In this document: one piece after another, positions 1-10,210 of the stretch
Position numbering within the stretch: the stretch's first letter is position 1
Layout of the letters: every line of letters starts with the position of its first letter
Source of the DNA: Actinophytocola sp963825445
Lineage (GTDB): Bacteria; Actinomycetota; Actinomycetes; Mycobacteriales; Pseudonocardiaceae
Assembly: GCA_963825445.1 (NCBI GenBank)
Contig: CAWGTM010000011.1
Location: forward strand, 124,001 to 188,000
Length of the DNA: 64,000 bases
Reading direction: 5' to 3'
Position numbers and translations under genes: made by a program
The notes under the pieces: model-generated
Database searches by the model: none
Told to the model about the DNA's origin: nothing
What the model saw: only the letters and a program-made list of their open reading frames with translations

Positions 1-221
1 TGCCGGGTGCCGGGCTCCTGGTACGGCACCCGCTCCAGGACGCCCGCCGACACCAGCGTGTTCAGTCGCGCCGTGAGGATGTCCGGTGCCACGCCCAACA
101 CAGAGCGGAAGTCGGCGAACCGGGTGGTGCCGAGGAACGCCTCGCGGACCACGAGGAACGTCCACCGCTCCCCCAGCACCTCGAGGCTACGGGCGATCGA
201 ACACGGAGTCATGACCTCCAT
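1..221 (-). CDS. HxlR-family winged-helix regulator (partial)
   Basis: Transcriptional regulator of the HxlR family; only the N-terminal 73 residues or so are in the window and the gene runs off the left edge. The reverse-strand translation opens with MEVMTPCSIARSLEVLGERW, followed by a typical HxlR helix-turn-helix (W-T-F-L-V-V-R-E, then F-A-D-F-R, then L-T-A-R-L-N-T-L). A conserved Cys sits near residue 7, as in redox or electrophile-sensing HxlR proteins. ATG at 221 or 212 are both possible. It is divergent from the SDR gene at 292, and two matching palindromes lie between them, so autoregulation and control of the SDR are likely (inference). Confidence 0.85.
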   Translation of the reverse strand, partial: MEVMTPCSIARSLEVLGERWTFLVVREAFLGTTRFADFRSVLGVAPDILTARLNTLVSAGVLERVPYQEPGTR

Positions 222-233
222 CGTACCCCTGGG

Positions 234-272
234 TTGGAAATCCCAATCCATGCTAAGTTGGAAAAACCAACT
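234..272. promoter_or_regulatory. Twin operator palindromes between HxlR and SDR genes
   Basis: Two copies of TTGGAAANNCCAA lie at 234-246 (TTGGAAATCCCAA) and 258-270 (TTGGAAAAACCAA), 24 bp apart centre to centre, which is about two helical turns plus a little. The second extends to a perfect 6-5-6 inverted repeat, AGTTGG/CCAACT. Their position between divergent genes and adjacent to an HxlR start makes them good candidates for the HxlR binding sites. They would overlap both promoters. Confidence 0.7.
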
Positions 273-291
273 CAGCAACGCAGGAGCAATC

Positions 292-984
292 ATGCAGATC
301 GCCGGTTCTGTCGCCCTGGTCACCGGAGCCAACCGTGGCCTGGGCCGTGAGATCGCGAAAGCCCTGGTCGAGCGGGGTGCGGCGAAGGTCTACGCGGCCG
401 CCCGCAAGCCCGAATCGGTGGACCTCGAGGGCGTGGTCCCCCTCCAGCTCGACATCACCGACCCGGCCTCCATCGCCGCGGCCGCCGAGAAGGCGAACGA
501 CGTCAACCTCCTGGTGAACAACGCCGGCACGGGTGGCACGGCCGACCTGCTGACCGGCGACCTCGACGAGATCCGCCTCCACATGGACACGCACTTCTAC
601 GGCACGCTCGCCGTCACCCGGGCGTTCGCGCCGGGGCTCAAGGGCGGCGCGCTGCTCAACGTCCTGTCGGTGGTCTCCTGGACCATCGGCCAGGACCTCC
701 ACGCCTACTCGGCCGCCAAGACCGCGCAGTGGGCGCTCACCAACTCGCTGCGGGTACGGCTCGCCGAGCAGAACACGCTGGTCAGCGGCCTGCACGTGGG
801 CTACATGGACACCGACATGATCGCCGCGTTCGACGTGCCCAAGCACCGCCCGGCCGACATCGCGAACCTCGCGCTCGACGGGGTTGCCGCCGGCCAGTAC
901 GAGATCCTGGCCGACGACATCTCCCGCGCCGTCCGGGACGCCCTGTCCGGACCGCTCGAGAACCTGTACCCGTCGCTCGTCTGA
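292..984 (+). CDS. Short-chain dehydrogenase/reductase
   Basis: SDR-family NAD(P)-dependent oxidoreductase of 230 residues; substrate unknown. The cofactor motif TGANRGLG is at residues 11-18, NNAG at 76-79, catalytic Ser126 and the Y139-SAA-K143 pair follow with normal spacing, so a classical SDR is complete. The start ATG at 292 is chosen because AGGAG at 282-286 precedes it with good spacing and the Rossmann strand begins directly after; a longer reading frame upstream overlaps the operators and is not used. Probably induced when the divergent HxlR regulator releases the twin sites, which would fit a role in detoxifying a reactive carbonyl (inference). Confidence 0.88.
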   Translation: MQIAGSVALVTGANRGLGREIAKALVERGAAKVYAAARKPESVDLEGVVPLQLDITDPASIAAAAEKANDVNLLVNNAGTGGTADLLTGDLDEIRLHMDTHFYGTLAVTRAFAPGLKGGALLNVLSVVSWTIGQDLHAYSAAKTAQWALTNSLRVRLAEQNTLVSGLHVGYMDTDMIAAFDVPKHRPADIANLALDGVAAGQYEILADDISRAVRDALSGPLENLYPSLV

Positions 985-985
985 C

Positions 986-2356
986 CTACTTGGCCGCGGC
1001 CGGCTCCTTCTCGGGGTCCGGCTGCGGCAGAGTGTCGATGCCCGGGATGCCGCGGCCGCGGATCGAGCACGCGCGGGTCTCCGGCACGAAGTACAGCGCC
1101 ACCGCGCCGACCACACACGCGGCCATCAGGTAGTACGCGGGCATCAGCTTGTCGCCCGTCGAGGAGATCAACGCCTGGTTCACGGCCGGCGCCGTACCAC
1201 CGAACAACGACGTGGAAATGTTGTAGGCGATGGCGAAGCCCGCGTACCGCACATGCGTCGGGAACATGGCGGGGAACATGGCCGAGATGGTCGACAGCTG
1301 CGGCACGTACAGCAGGCCCAGGATGGCGAACGCGATGATCGCCGGCACGAAACCCTGACCCATCAACATGAACAGCGGTATCGACAACACGAACAACCCG
1401 ACGATGGAGATCCACCACAGGGTCTTGCGTCCCACCTTGTCCGACCACGCCCCGAAGAACGGCACGAAGAGCATCATGGCCGTCTGCCCGATGATGATCA
1501 GGATGAGCGAGGCCCGCGACGACAGGCCGATCTCGCCCTCCAGGTAGGTGGGCATGTACGCGAGCAGCGTGTAGTTCGCGATGTTCAGCGTCACGACCAG
1601 ACCCATGAGCAGCACCAGTGGCTTCCAGTACTTGCCCAGGTCCTTCAGGTGGGTCTTCGTGTGCTTGTCGATCTTGCCTTCGGCCGCCGCCTCGCGGAAG
1701 ACGGGCGTGTCCTCCAGTTTGGACCGCAGGTAGAGCCCGATGAGCCCCATGGGCGCGGCCACCAGGAACGGCAGGCGCCAGCCCCACTCGGCCATGTTGT
1801 CCGCGCCGACGGCCAGCTCGGTGCACAGCACGAGCGCGGCGCCGAGGGTGAACCCGGCGAGCGTGCCGAACTCGAGGAAACTGCCGAAGCGGCCGCGCTT
1901 GTGGTCGGGTGCGTACTCGGCCATGAACGTGGCGGCACCGCCGTACTCACCGCCGGTGGAGAAACCCTGGATCATGCGCAGCAGGATCAGCCCGATGGGC
2001 GCGAGAATGCCGAGCGTGGCGTAACCGGGCAGCAGGCCGACGCAGAACGTGGCGGCCGCCATCATGAGGATGGTGGTGGCCAACACCTTCTGCCGGCCGA
2101 GTCGGTCACCCAGCGGCCCCCAGACCATCCCGCCGAGCGGTCGGATCAGGAAGGACACGGCGAACACCAGCAGGCTGCCGAGCGTGGAGGCGGCCTCGTT
2201 CTCGCTGGGGAAGAACGCGTCTCCGATGTAGACGGCGGTGTAGGCGTAGACGCCGTAGTCGAACCACTCGGTCATGTTGCCGATGGCGGACGCGCCGATC
2301 GCCCGCCGTAACGTTTTCTGGTCCGGCTTCGCTACACCGGATGAACTCGCCGTCAT
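986..2356 (-). CDS. MHS-family MFS transporter (ProP-like)
   Basis: Major facilitator of the metabolite:H+ symporter family, 456 residues, about 12 membrane segments. The N-terminal GNMTEWFDYGVYAY signature, the loop-2 motif G-P-L-G-D-R-L-G-R, and E-Y-A-P-D-H-K-R-G are characteristic of proline/betaine, alpha-ketoglutarate and citrate permeases of this family. Substrate cannot be read from sequence. The cytoplasmic C-terminus is short, without the long coiled coil of E. coli ProP, so osmosensing is not indicated. Convergent with the SDR gene with one base between the stop codons. Confidence 0.88.
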   Translation of the reverse strand: MTASSSGVAKPDQKTLRRAIGASAIGNMTEWFDYGVYAYTAVYIGDAFFPSENEAASTLGSLLVFAVSFLIRPLGGMVWGPLGDRLGRQKVLATTILMMAAATFCVGLLPGYATLGILAPIGLILLRMIQGFSTGGEYGGAATFMAEYAPDHKRGRFGSFLEFGTLAGFTLGAALVLCTELAVGADNMAEWGWRLPFLVAAPMGLIGLYLRSKLEDTPVFREAAAEGKIDKHTKTHLKDLGKYWKPLVLLMGLVVTLNIANYTLLAYMPTYLEGEIGLSSRASLILIIIGQTAMMLFVPFFGAWSDKVGRKTLWWISIVGLFVLSIPLFMLMGQGFVPAIIAFAILGLLYVPQLSTISAMFPAMFPTHVRYAGFAIAYNISTSLFGGTAPAVNQALISSTGDKLMPAYYLMAACVVGAVALYFVPETRACSIRGRGIPGIDTLPQPDPEKEPAAAK

Positions 2357-2408
2357 GATGCCCCTCCCGACCTGGCCAAACCCGGACGGATGGCACCCGT
2401 CCAGACGA

Positions 2409-2437
2409 ACCTGACCGGGAGGGATACCCGGTCAGGT
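2409..2437 (-). terminator. Hairpin terminator after the GH99 fusion gene
   Basis: Perfect 11 bp stem ACCTGACCGGG/CCCGGTCAGGT with a 7-base loop, 25 bases past the stop at 2462. No long U tract, as is common in high-GC actinomycetes. It separates the GH99 gene from the downstream MHS transporter gene on the same strand. Confidence 0.7.
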
Positions 2438-2461
2438 CCATCTGAAACGTTCCTTGTGGAA

Positions 2462-5400
2462 CTAGTTGGCGTAGACCTCCAACTCGTAAACCCGAGCCGC
2501 CTGATCAGCGTTCTGCGTCGGCACCAGCACGTTCACCCGCACATACCGAGCGTTCACCGGCGTGACCGTATGAGTGCTCACGTTCGCCGTGTTACCACGA
2601 GCAGCGAACACGGTCGACCACGTCTGACCATCCACACTGGTCTGGATGTCGAAGTCCCGCGTGTTGAACGCGGCGTTCTCACCACCCGCGCCGGCATGCC
2701 GCAGAACGAACCTGCCCACCTGCGAAGGATTCTGCAGGTCGACCCGCAGCCACTTCGACGAGCCGAGCGAGCACCACTTGTCCGCGTTACCACCGGACAC
2801 GCTGCCGTTCACGGCCTTCGCCGCACCCTCGGTGGCCGCGCACTGACTGTCCGAAGTGGCCGACCGGTTGAGCGCGAGGTTGACCGTCGGTTGTGGACCG
2901 CCGCGCCGCTCCTCGAACTCCGTTGCCCAGTATGCGGTCCGATCGAGGTAGGCGGTCTCGGCCGCCGCCCCGGTGGTGCCGTAGGCGCCCGAGTACGTCT
3001 GGTACCCGAACCCGGCGGGCGGCGTGCTGCGGGCCGGCTCGATGATGGAACCCTCGTGCCACTCGTTGAACGAGGTCACCGACACCCAGGTCGGCACGCC
3101 GCCCTTCGTGGTGTCCAGAGCGTTGTTCCACTCGAGGTCGTAGGTGGCGCCGTTGTTCCTGGCGAGCGTCGGCGTGGTGTTGCCGGGCACCGCGCGGTCG
3201 TCGATGTAACCCGGTCCCACCGAAGGCGCCCAGACCAGCCCGTTCGCCTTGGCGTACTCCCCCGCCCCTTCCCAACCGGGCGCGGTGGCGCCGGCGATCG
3301 CGTCGTAGGTGTAGATGCCGTTGAAGTGGTCGACCCGCGTGGTGTCGGTGGTCTGCGCCAGCACGATGCTGTTGCCGGTCACCGCGTCCAGCGCCGCCCA
3401 CTGGTCGTCGGGGATGTCCAGGCTCTGGAACACGTAGAACGCGCTCTTGTTCTGGTGCTCGGCCGACCGGTAGAACGCGGGATGGTTGCCGTAGCGCTGG
3501 TTGATGTAGTTGATGTCGGCCACTGTGGACGCGGCCGTGCGGCCGCTGTACGGCTCGAGGTGCCAGGCGATCTTGATGCCGTAGCGGTTCGCCGCGTCGA
3601 GCAGGCCCGGTACCAGGTTGTCCTCATAGGACCCCTGACCCCACCAGCTGGACACCAGGACACCCGCGCCGGACTGCACCGTCCAGCGCATGTGCTGGTC
3701 CACGATCCCCGGCGAAGTCGCCGGAGTCGTACGCGCCGGCCGTCGGGTAGAAGTCGGCGCCGACGTCGTTCGGCGGGGTGCGACCACCCTGCTGCCAGTG
3801 GCGGTAGGTGCCGTTGACCGCCGGGCTGCCGTACCACGGGTAGTAGAACAGGTGCACGTTCGGCGAGACGGCCGCCGGCTGGCTCGGGTTGGCCACGCCG
3901 GCGCCCACGAAGTCCATCCAGTTCACGTTGAACAGCCCGCCGCCGTTGCTCGTGCCGGCCGGTGGCCTGGCCACGAAGTGCAGCGGCTGTGTCACGTTGC
4001 TGACCGAGACGTTCGTGGTGACGTCGGTGTAGGTCTGCCAGCCGCCGGTGACCGGGACGGTCGCCGTGCCCAACAGCGTGCCGGTGGGTGAACCCGTACG
4101 GATCTCGACCCGCCCGCCGACACCGCCGGTCGCGACCCGCATCCGCACCTGGTTGATGCCGGACAGGTTGGCCGGGTCGACCGACCACCAGTCGCCGTCC
4201 TCGATGAACCCGATGTTCTGCACGCCACCGGCCGTGTCACCCGTGGCTTCCCGCACGACGCCCGGGTCGCCACCCGCGGTCGAGCCGGCCACGCGCCCGG
4301 TCTGGGTGAAGTGCTCGGCCTGCTTGCGTTTCGGGTGCAGGCGGATGAGCTGTCGGCCGACCAGTCCACCGTTGTCCACATAGGAGGCTTCGAGCACGGC
4401 GAACACGTTGGCGTCCGCGCCGTGGCCGCTCTCGAGCGATGTCTGCACGGTGCCTGAGCAGCCGTTGTACTGCTGGATCGGGTGGGCATGCTCGTCGTGG
4501 CCGAAGGAGTACTGCAGCACCACGCGCGAGCAGTCGATGGTGCCGTCCTCAGGATCGGTGACCGTGACGCTGTAGTTGACCCGGTCGCCCCACTCGAAGA
4601 ACCCGCCGTTCGGTGGAGTGTTCAGCCGCACCGCGGGCACCGAGTTGCCGACCGTGATCGGCACGTTCGCCACGCCCGTTCGTCCGCCTGGGTCGGTGAC
4701 CGTGAGCTGCGCGGTGTAGGTCCCGGTGGCCGTGTAGGTCTTGCTCGGGTTGGCCTGGGTGGAGGTGGTGCCGTCGCCGAACGCCCAGCGATAGGAGATC
4801 GGCTGGCCGTCCGGGTCGTTCGAGCCGGCGCTGGAGAACTGGACGGTGAGCGGCGCCTGGCCGCTCGTCGGGGTGCCGGACGCGACGGCCACCGGCGCGC
4901 GGTCGGCCGTGCGGTAGTCGATCCGGTAGACGCCGGAGTCGTCGTTGTTGCCGCCGAACCCGGAGCCCCACTCGATCAGGTAGAGCGCGCCGTCCGGGCC
5001 GAAGTCGAAGTCCATGGGCCGGATGGTGGACACGCCGGGCAGCAGCTGGTTGATGTCCACAAGGGACTTGCCGTCCGCGCTGACCTGCATGGTGTACATC
5101 TTCGACTGGTTCCACTCGCCGAAGATCGCCTTGCCGTCGTAGTAGGCGGGCCACTTGCGGTCGGAGTTGAGGTTCTGGTCGTAGCGGTAGACCGGGCCGG
5201 CCATGGGCGCGCCGCCACCACCGAGTTCCGGGAACCGCGGGTTGCCGTCGTAGTCGTAGTCCACCGTGGCCGCGATGGCCGGCGGCAGCGTGGTGAGACC
5301 GGTGTTGTTGGGTGAGTTGTTGGCCGGTGCGGCGCAGTTGAACGCCGGCCCACTCGGGCCGGACGGGAACGTGTAGTCGCGGTAGGGCGTGTTGGCGCCC

Positions 5401-6989
5401 GTGCAGTAGGGCCAGCCGTAGTTCCCGGCCTGCCCCACGATGTTCCACTCGACCGTGTTGCCGGGGCCGCGGTCGGGGTTGGCCTGCCCGGCGTCCGGAC
5501 CGTAGTCGGCCACGTAGAGCGTGTTCGACTTCGGGTCGATGCCGATGCGGAACGGGTTGCGGAAGCCCATGGCGTAGATCTCCGCGCGGGTCTGCGCGGT
5601 GCCCGGGGCGAACAGGTTTCCGACCGGCACGGTGTAGGTGCCGTTGGCCTCCGGGTGGATGCGCAACACCTTGCCGCGCAGGTCGTTCGTGTTGCCGGAG
5701 GTGCGTTGCGCGTCGAAGTCGGCGCGGCCGGAGCGTTCGTCGATCGGCGTGTAGCCGCCCGACTCGAACGGGTTGGTGTTGTCACCCGTTGCCAGGTAGA
5801 GGTTTCCGGCGCTGTCGAACGTCATGGTGCCGCCCGCGTGGCAACAGGTGTTGCGTTGCGTGGTGACGGTCAGCAGGACGCGCTCGCTCGCCACGTCCAG
5901 GGTGTCGCCGTTCATGGTGAAGCGGGACAACAGGTTTCGCGCGGCGCCGCCGTTGGGGGCGTAGTACAGGTACACCCAGCGGTTGGTGGCGAAGTTCGGG
6001 TCGAGCGTGATGCCGAGCAGGCCGTCCTCGTTGCCCGTGAACACGGGCAGCGTGCCGGCCGTGACCGTGGTGTTGGTGTCCGGCTTGATGATCCGCAGCC
6101 GGCCGTCACGCTCCACATAGAACACCCGGCCGTCCGGCGCGATGTCCAGCTCCATGGGGTTGTTCGTGTTGCTGTCGAGCGTGACCTTCTCGAAGCTGGC
6201 AGGCAGCGACGCCCGGCAGTCCGCCCCCGCCACTCCGGCAGCGGTCCGGATGCCGCCGAGCAGGTGGTTGCGGAAGTTGGCTTCACCGAAGGATTCCTGG
6301 GTGTGGCCGGTGCCGGTGTACCAGGAGCGGCCGCCGTCGAAGTTCTGACACCAGGCGATCGGGTGGTCGGCACCCATGGCGCCGCCGCCGGGCGCGTACG
6401 TGGACTCGTCGAGGCTCGCGAGCACGTGCACCTTGCTGCGTGGGTTGGCGCGGAAGTTGTACCACTCGTCGAGGCGGCTCCAGCGGTCCGGCAGGTGCGC
6501 GGTCGACGCGTGGGCCTTGTCCTCCACCTTGACGGTGGCCGTCTGGTTGGCGGGGTGGGAGTTGAAGAACGCGCCGACCAGGTTGCCGTACCAGGCCCAG
6601 TCGTACTCGGTGTCGGACGCCGCGTGGACGCCCGCGTAGCCGCCGCCGGCGCGGATGTAGCGCTCGAAGGCGGCCTGCTGGGTTGGGTTGAGCACGTCAC
6701 CGGTGGTGGAGAGCCACACGACGGCGCGGTACTGGGCGAGGTTGGCGTCGGTGAACGCGTTGGCGTCCTCCGTGGCGGTGACGGAGAACCCGTTCTGGGC
6801 ACCGAGTTGCTGGATCGCGGTGATGCCGGCGGGGATCGAGTCGTGGCGGAAGCCCGCGGTCTTGGAGAAGACGAGGACCGAGAACGCCTGGGCGGTGGCG
6901 GAGGTGGCGAACTGGACGGTGGCCGTGACCACGGCGACGACCAGGGCCAACACGGCGAGGGCAGGGACCCGACGACCTTGTCGGAACAT
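2462..6989 (-). CDS. Secreted ThuA / sugar dehydrogenase / PKD / CBM6 / GH99 / CBM32 protein, frameshifted
   Basis: One large extracellular carbohydrate enzyme, about 1,508 residues if a single base is corrected. After an N-terminal signal segment come a ThuA-like domain (about 36-253), a glucose/sorbosone dehydrogenase-type PQQ beta-propeller (about 260-690, with N-T-C-C-H-A-G-G), a PKD domain (about 700-776), a CBM6-like domain (about 890-1028), a GH99 endo-alpha-mannosidase-like domain (about 1042-1358, with FYYPWYG and the SFNEWHEGS motif) and an F5/8-C/CBM32 domain (about 1370-1508). The reading frame breaks inside GH99 near 3715: YDSGD is in one frame and SPGIVDQHM in the next. Removing one A/T pair restores the family sequence and gives an exact multiple of three. 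ATG at 6989 follows GGAG with 6-base spacing. Either a real disabling mutation or a sequence error; without the fix the product ends within GH99. Confidence 0.85.
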
Positions 6990-7059
6990 GGGCAACTCCA
7001 TCTCCCTTGATGGGAAGGACCCCCCGAGGGTCACAGAGAGCGTAGCCACGGTCACTGCA

Positions 7060-7135
7060 AAAAGTCTACATACTAAGCCTTCTTAACACCTCGCTTGACG
7101 CAAGAATCTAACAACCACACGCAACTCGAGAACAC
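7060..7135 (-). promoter_or_regulatory. AT-rich promoter region of the ThuA-GH99 gene
   Basis: An unusually AT-rich stretch for this window precedes the large secreted enzyme gene. On the reverse strand it contains TTAAGAAGGCTTAG (7074-7087), an imperfect dyad of the kind seen upstream of regulated extracellular enzymes. I cannot assign a regulator or a transcription start from sequence alone. Confidence 0.3.
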
Positions 7136-7211
7136 GTCACGCTCCCTTAAGGGGCCGAACACGGGCTTTCCCGGATGTGCCGGCCCGCCGCCGATGTCAC
7201 AGTTCTCGGCC

Positions 7212-7856
7212 ATGAGAGCTGCGTTCACGAGAAGTGCTTTTGTTGCCGCGCCGGCGTTTCTGCTGGTCGGCGTGTGTGCCATGAAGTTCGGGTGGAAGGC
7301 CAACCGGGACCTCGACTGGAGCATCGCACTCCCGCTGTGGACCGGCGCCCACGTCCTCTACCTGCTCGGCTACCTGGCGTTCGGCGTGGTGCTCGTGGAC
7401 CTGTGGCGCCGCGCGCGGACCGGTGAGCCGAGCAGGCGGGTCGCGGTCGACGTGCTCGCCGCGGTCGGTGTCGTCGGGCTGGTGGCCACGCTGGGGCAGA
7501 TGGTGATCGACCTGCTGGTCGGCTTCCGCGCGGGGGAGCGGGCGGAGATGTCGGCCATCTCCCGGTCCTACCACGACATTCCCGGCTTCGACACGTTCTT
7601 CTACGGCGCCATCCCGGCCATGCATCTCACCGCCCTCGCGCTGCTGATCGTGCTGCTCGCCGTGCGCCGCCAGGTCGGCGTGGTGCCGGCCGTGCTCTTC
7701 GTCGCGGGGAGCATCGCCATCGCCACCGGGATCACGGCCGCCATGGTGGCCGGCGGCGTGGCACTGTGCGTCGCGCTGCCTGCCATGCGCCCGGGCCGGT
7801 CACCCGTCGACGAGAGCGAGGCCGATCTCCGCGAGCTGATCCTCGGTCGGCGGTAG
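7212..7856 (+). CDS. Hypothetical multi-pass membrane protein
   Basis: 214-residue protein with about six hydrophobic segments (first at about 3-20, further ones near 40-60, 80-105, 130-155, 160-180) and a charged C-terminal tail of about 25 residues. No catalytic motif recognised; function unknown. ATG at 7212 is chosen because the first membrane helix begins right after it; the reading frame is open upstream to 7095 but that part is polar, unlike a protein start, and overlaps the divergent promoter region. Not evidently in an operon with its neighbours. Confidence 0.6.
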   Translation: MRAAFTRSAFVAAPAFLLVGVCAMKFGWKANRDLDWSIALPLWTGAHVLYLLGYLAFGVVLVDLWRRARTGEPSRRVAVDVLAAVGVVGLVATLGQMVIDLLVGFRAGERAEMSAISRSYHDIPGFDTFFYGAIPAMHLTALALLIVLLAVRRQVGVVPAVLFVAGSIAIATGITAAMVAGGVALCVALPAMRPGRSPVDESEADLRELILGRR

Positions 7857-7923
7857 CGACTCCGGGCGGCGGACCGGCTGCCGTGGCCGGCATGACCGTG
7901 GCCGGAGGAGTACAACGGACGGC

Positions 7924-8148
7924 ATGGACGACAAGGAGATCTCGGCACGCATCGGCAAGCTCATCGACGAGGAGCACCACCTGGAGCGCGCCGGGGAACC
8001 GGACCACAGCAGGTTGAAGGCCATCGACGTCGAGCTGGACCGCTGCTGGGACCTGCTCCGCCAGCGCCGCGCCCGCCGCGCGGCGGGCGCGAACCCGGAC
8101 GACGCGCAGGCCCGCCCCGAGGGTGTGGTGGAGGGGTATTTGCAGTAG
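7924..8148 (+). CDS. DUF2630 family small protein
   Basis: 74-residue acidic/basic protein resembling the actinobacterial DUF2630 family: a helical core with conserved I-D-E-E-H-H-L-E near residue 15, then R-L-K-A-I-D-V-E-L-D-R-C-W-D-L-L-R-Q-R-R-A-R-R. The family is widespread and uncharacterised. GGAGGAG lies about 14 bases before the ATG. Stands alone between the membrane protein and the MMPL gene. Confidence 0.75.
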   Translation: MDDKEISARIGKLIDEEHHLERAGEPDHSRLKAIDVELDRCWDLLRQRRARRAAGANPDDAQARPEGVVEGYLQ

Positions 8149-8188
8149 CCGTTGAGCAGGCGCCCACGCGTCGTCGTAAGTTCTGTGG

Positions 8189-10210
8189 ATGTTGCGACGG
8201 ATCGGATGGTGGCTGCCGGCGTTGCTGGTTGTCGTGTGGTTGGGCCTCGGCGCGATCGGCGGGCCCTACACGGGCAAGCTGGCGGAGGTCGCGGAGAACG
8301 ACAACGCGTCGTTCCTGCCGGAGTCGGCCGAGGCCACCGAGGTCGAGCGGCTGCAACGGGAGTTCAATGACTCCGAGGTCATCCCCGCGGTCGTGGTGGC
8401 CGAGCGGCCCGAAGGCGTCACCCAGGCCGACATCGCCTACCTGGGCGAGCGGGCCTCGGCACTCGCCTCTGTGGACGGTGTCGCCGGGCAGGTGTCGCCG
8501 CCCATCCCGTCGGAGGACGGGAAGGCGCTGCAGCTGATCGTCCCGATCCAGGGCGACGGCAATCCCGGCGAGGTGGTCGAGGAGGTTCGGCAGGCGCTCG
8601 ACGAGGGCACGCCGGACGGGTTGACCGTGCTGGTCACCGGGCCGGCCGGGCAGATCGCCGACCTGATCGTCGCGTTCGGCGGGCTCGACGGGATGCTGCT
8701 GATCGTGGCAGGCGCGGTGGTCGCGCTGATCCTCCTGATCGTCTATCGCAGTCCCATCCTGCCGTTGCTCGTGCTCATCTCGGCCGTGCTCGCACTCGGC
8801 ACGGCGAGTTGGGTGGTCTACCTGCTCGCCGATTCCGGGACGCTCACGCTCAACGGGCAGAGCCAGGGCATCCTGTCGATCCTCGTGTTCGGCGCGGCGA
8901 CGGACTACGCGTTGCTGCTCGTGTCGAGGTTCCGGGAACAGCTGCGCGAGACCGAGAGCCGGTTCGTCGCCGTGCGCAACGCGTTGCGTGGCACGATCGA
9001 GCCGATCGCCGCCTCCGCCGGCACGGTGATCCTCGGGTTGCTGTGCCTGCTGTTCTCCGACCTGAACTCCAACCAGGGCCTCGGGCCGGTGGCCGCCATC
9101 GGGATCGCCGGGGCACTGCTGGCGTCGGTCACGTTCCTGCCGGCCGCGCTCGCGCTGATCGGGCGGGCCGCTTTCTGGCCGTTCCGGCCGAAGTACGGTT
9201 CGGTGAAGCCCGAACATTCCGGTCTGTGGGGCCGGGTCTCCGCCTTCGTCGGTGCCAAGCCACGCGCGATCTGGATCGTGACCACGCTCGTGCTGCTGGT
9301 GGGCGTGGCGTTCCTGCCGCAGCTGAAGGCCAGCGGCACCGCGCAGTCCGACCTGTTCCTGACCGAAGTGGACTCCACGACCGGGCAGGAGATTCTGTCT
9401 GCGCACTATCCCGGCGGCTCCGGTTCACCCACGGTGATCATCGCGCGTGACGCCGACGCGCAGGAGGTGGTGGCCGCCGCACGGGTCGGCGGCATCTCGT
9501 CGATCGAGATCGTGGACAGCCAGGGCGGGCGCACGCTCATCCAGGCGGTGCTCGACGACCCGGCGGACTCCGAGGCCGCCGTGTCCACAGTGGAACGCCT
9601 ACGCGCCGCCGTCCACGAGGTTCGTTCGGCGGACGCGAAGGTCGGTGGCGCGACGGCCATCCAGCTGGACACCCAGACGGCGTCCGCCCACGACCGGGCA
9701 CTGATCATCCCGATCGTGCTGGTGGTGATCTTCCTGGTGCTGGCGCTCCTGCTGCGCGCGCTGGTGGCGCCGTTGCTGCTGATCGCGACGGTGGTCCTGT
9801 CGTTCGCGGCGACCATGGGCGTGTCGGCGCTGGTGTTCAACAACATCCTCGACTACCCCGGCTCGGACCCGGCGATTCCGTTGTTCGGGTTCATCTTCCT
9901 GGTGGCGCTGGGGATCGACTACAACATCTTCCTGATGACGAGAGTGCGCGAGGAGGCGGTGACGGCCGGGACGCGCACGGGAACGCTCCACGGCCTCGAG
10001 GTGACGGGTGGCGTGATCACGTCGGCGGGGGTGGTGCTGGCGGCCACGTTCGCCGCCCTGGCCGTGATCCCCGTCCTGTTCCTCGCGCAGATCGCCTTCA
10101 TCGTGGCGTTCGGCGTGCTGCTGGACACGGTCATCGTGCGCTCACTTCTGGTGCCGGCGCTGACGATCGACATCGGCCGCAAGATCTGGTGGCCGGCCAA
10201 GCTACGGTGA
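8189..10210 (+). CDS. MMPL family RND transporter
   Basis: 673-residue inner-membrane exporter of the MmpL/RND superfamily, with about 12 membrane segments in two halves: helix 1 at the N-terminus, an extracytoplasmic loop of about 150 residues, a bundle of five helices, a second loop from about residue 400 and a final bundle. The motif G-A-A-T-D-Y-A-L-L-L-V-S-R-F-R-E in the first half and L-G-I-D-Y-N-I-F-L-M-T-R-V-R-E in the second carry the conserved Asp/Tyr proton-relay residues. Probably exports a lipid or small molecule; the substrate is not indicated. The stop overlaps by nine bases the end of a TetR remnant on the other strand, so a lost local TetR may once have controlled it (inference). 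Confidence 0.88.
   Translation: MLRRIGWWLPALLVVVWLGLGAIGGPYTGKLAEVAENDNASFLPESAEATEVERLQREFNDSEVIPAVVVAERPEGVTQADIAYLGERASALASVDGVAGQVSPPIPSEDGKALQLIVPIQGDGNPGEVVEEVRQALDEGTPDGLTVLVTGPAGQIADLIVAFGGLDGMLLIVAGAVVALILLIVYRSPILPLLVLISAVLALGTASWVVYLLADSGTLTLNGQSQGILSILVFGAATDYALLLVSRFREQLRETESRFVAVRNALRGTIEPIAASAGTVILGLLCLLFSDLNSNQGLGPVAAIGIAGALLASVTFLPAALALIGRAAFWPFRPKYGSVKPEHSGLWGRVSAFVGAKPRAIWIVTTLVLLVGVAFLPQLKASGTAQSDLFLTEVDSTTGQEILSAHYPGGSGSPTVIIARDADAQEVVAAARVGGISSIEIVDSQGGRTLIQAVLDDPADSEAAVSTVERLRAAVHEVRSADAKVGGATAIQLDTQTASAHDRALIIPIVLVVIFLVLALLLRALVAPLLLIATVVLSFAATMGVSALVFNNILDYPGSDPAIPLFGFIFLVALGIDYNIFLMTRVREEAVTAGTRTGTLHGLEVTGGVITSAGVVLAATFAALAVIPVLFLAQIAFIVAFGVLLDTVIVRSLLVPALTIDIGRKIWWPAKLR

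Noticed and set aside
253..1116. Reverse-strand frame over the SDR gene
   Set aside because: Shadow of a gene with all SDR motifs on the forward strand.
3700..3730. Programmed ribosomal frameshift in the GH99 gene
   Set aside because: No slippery heptamer or downstream structure is apparent; a single inserted base explains it.
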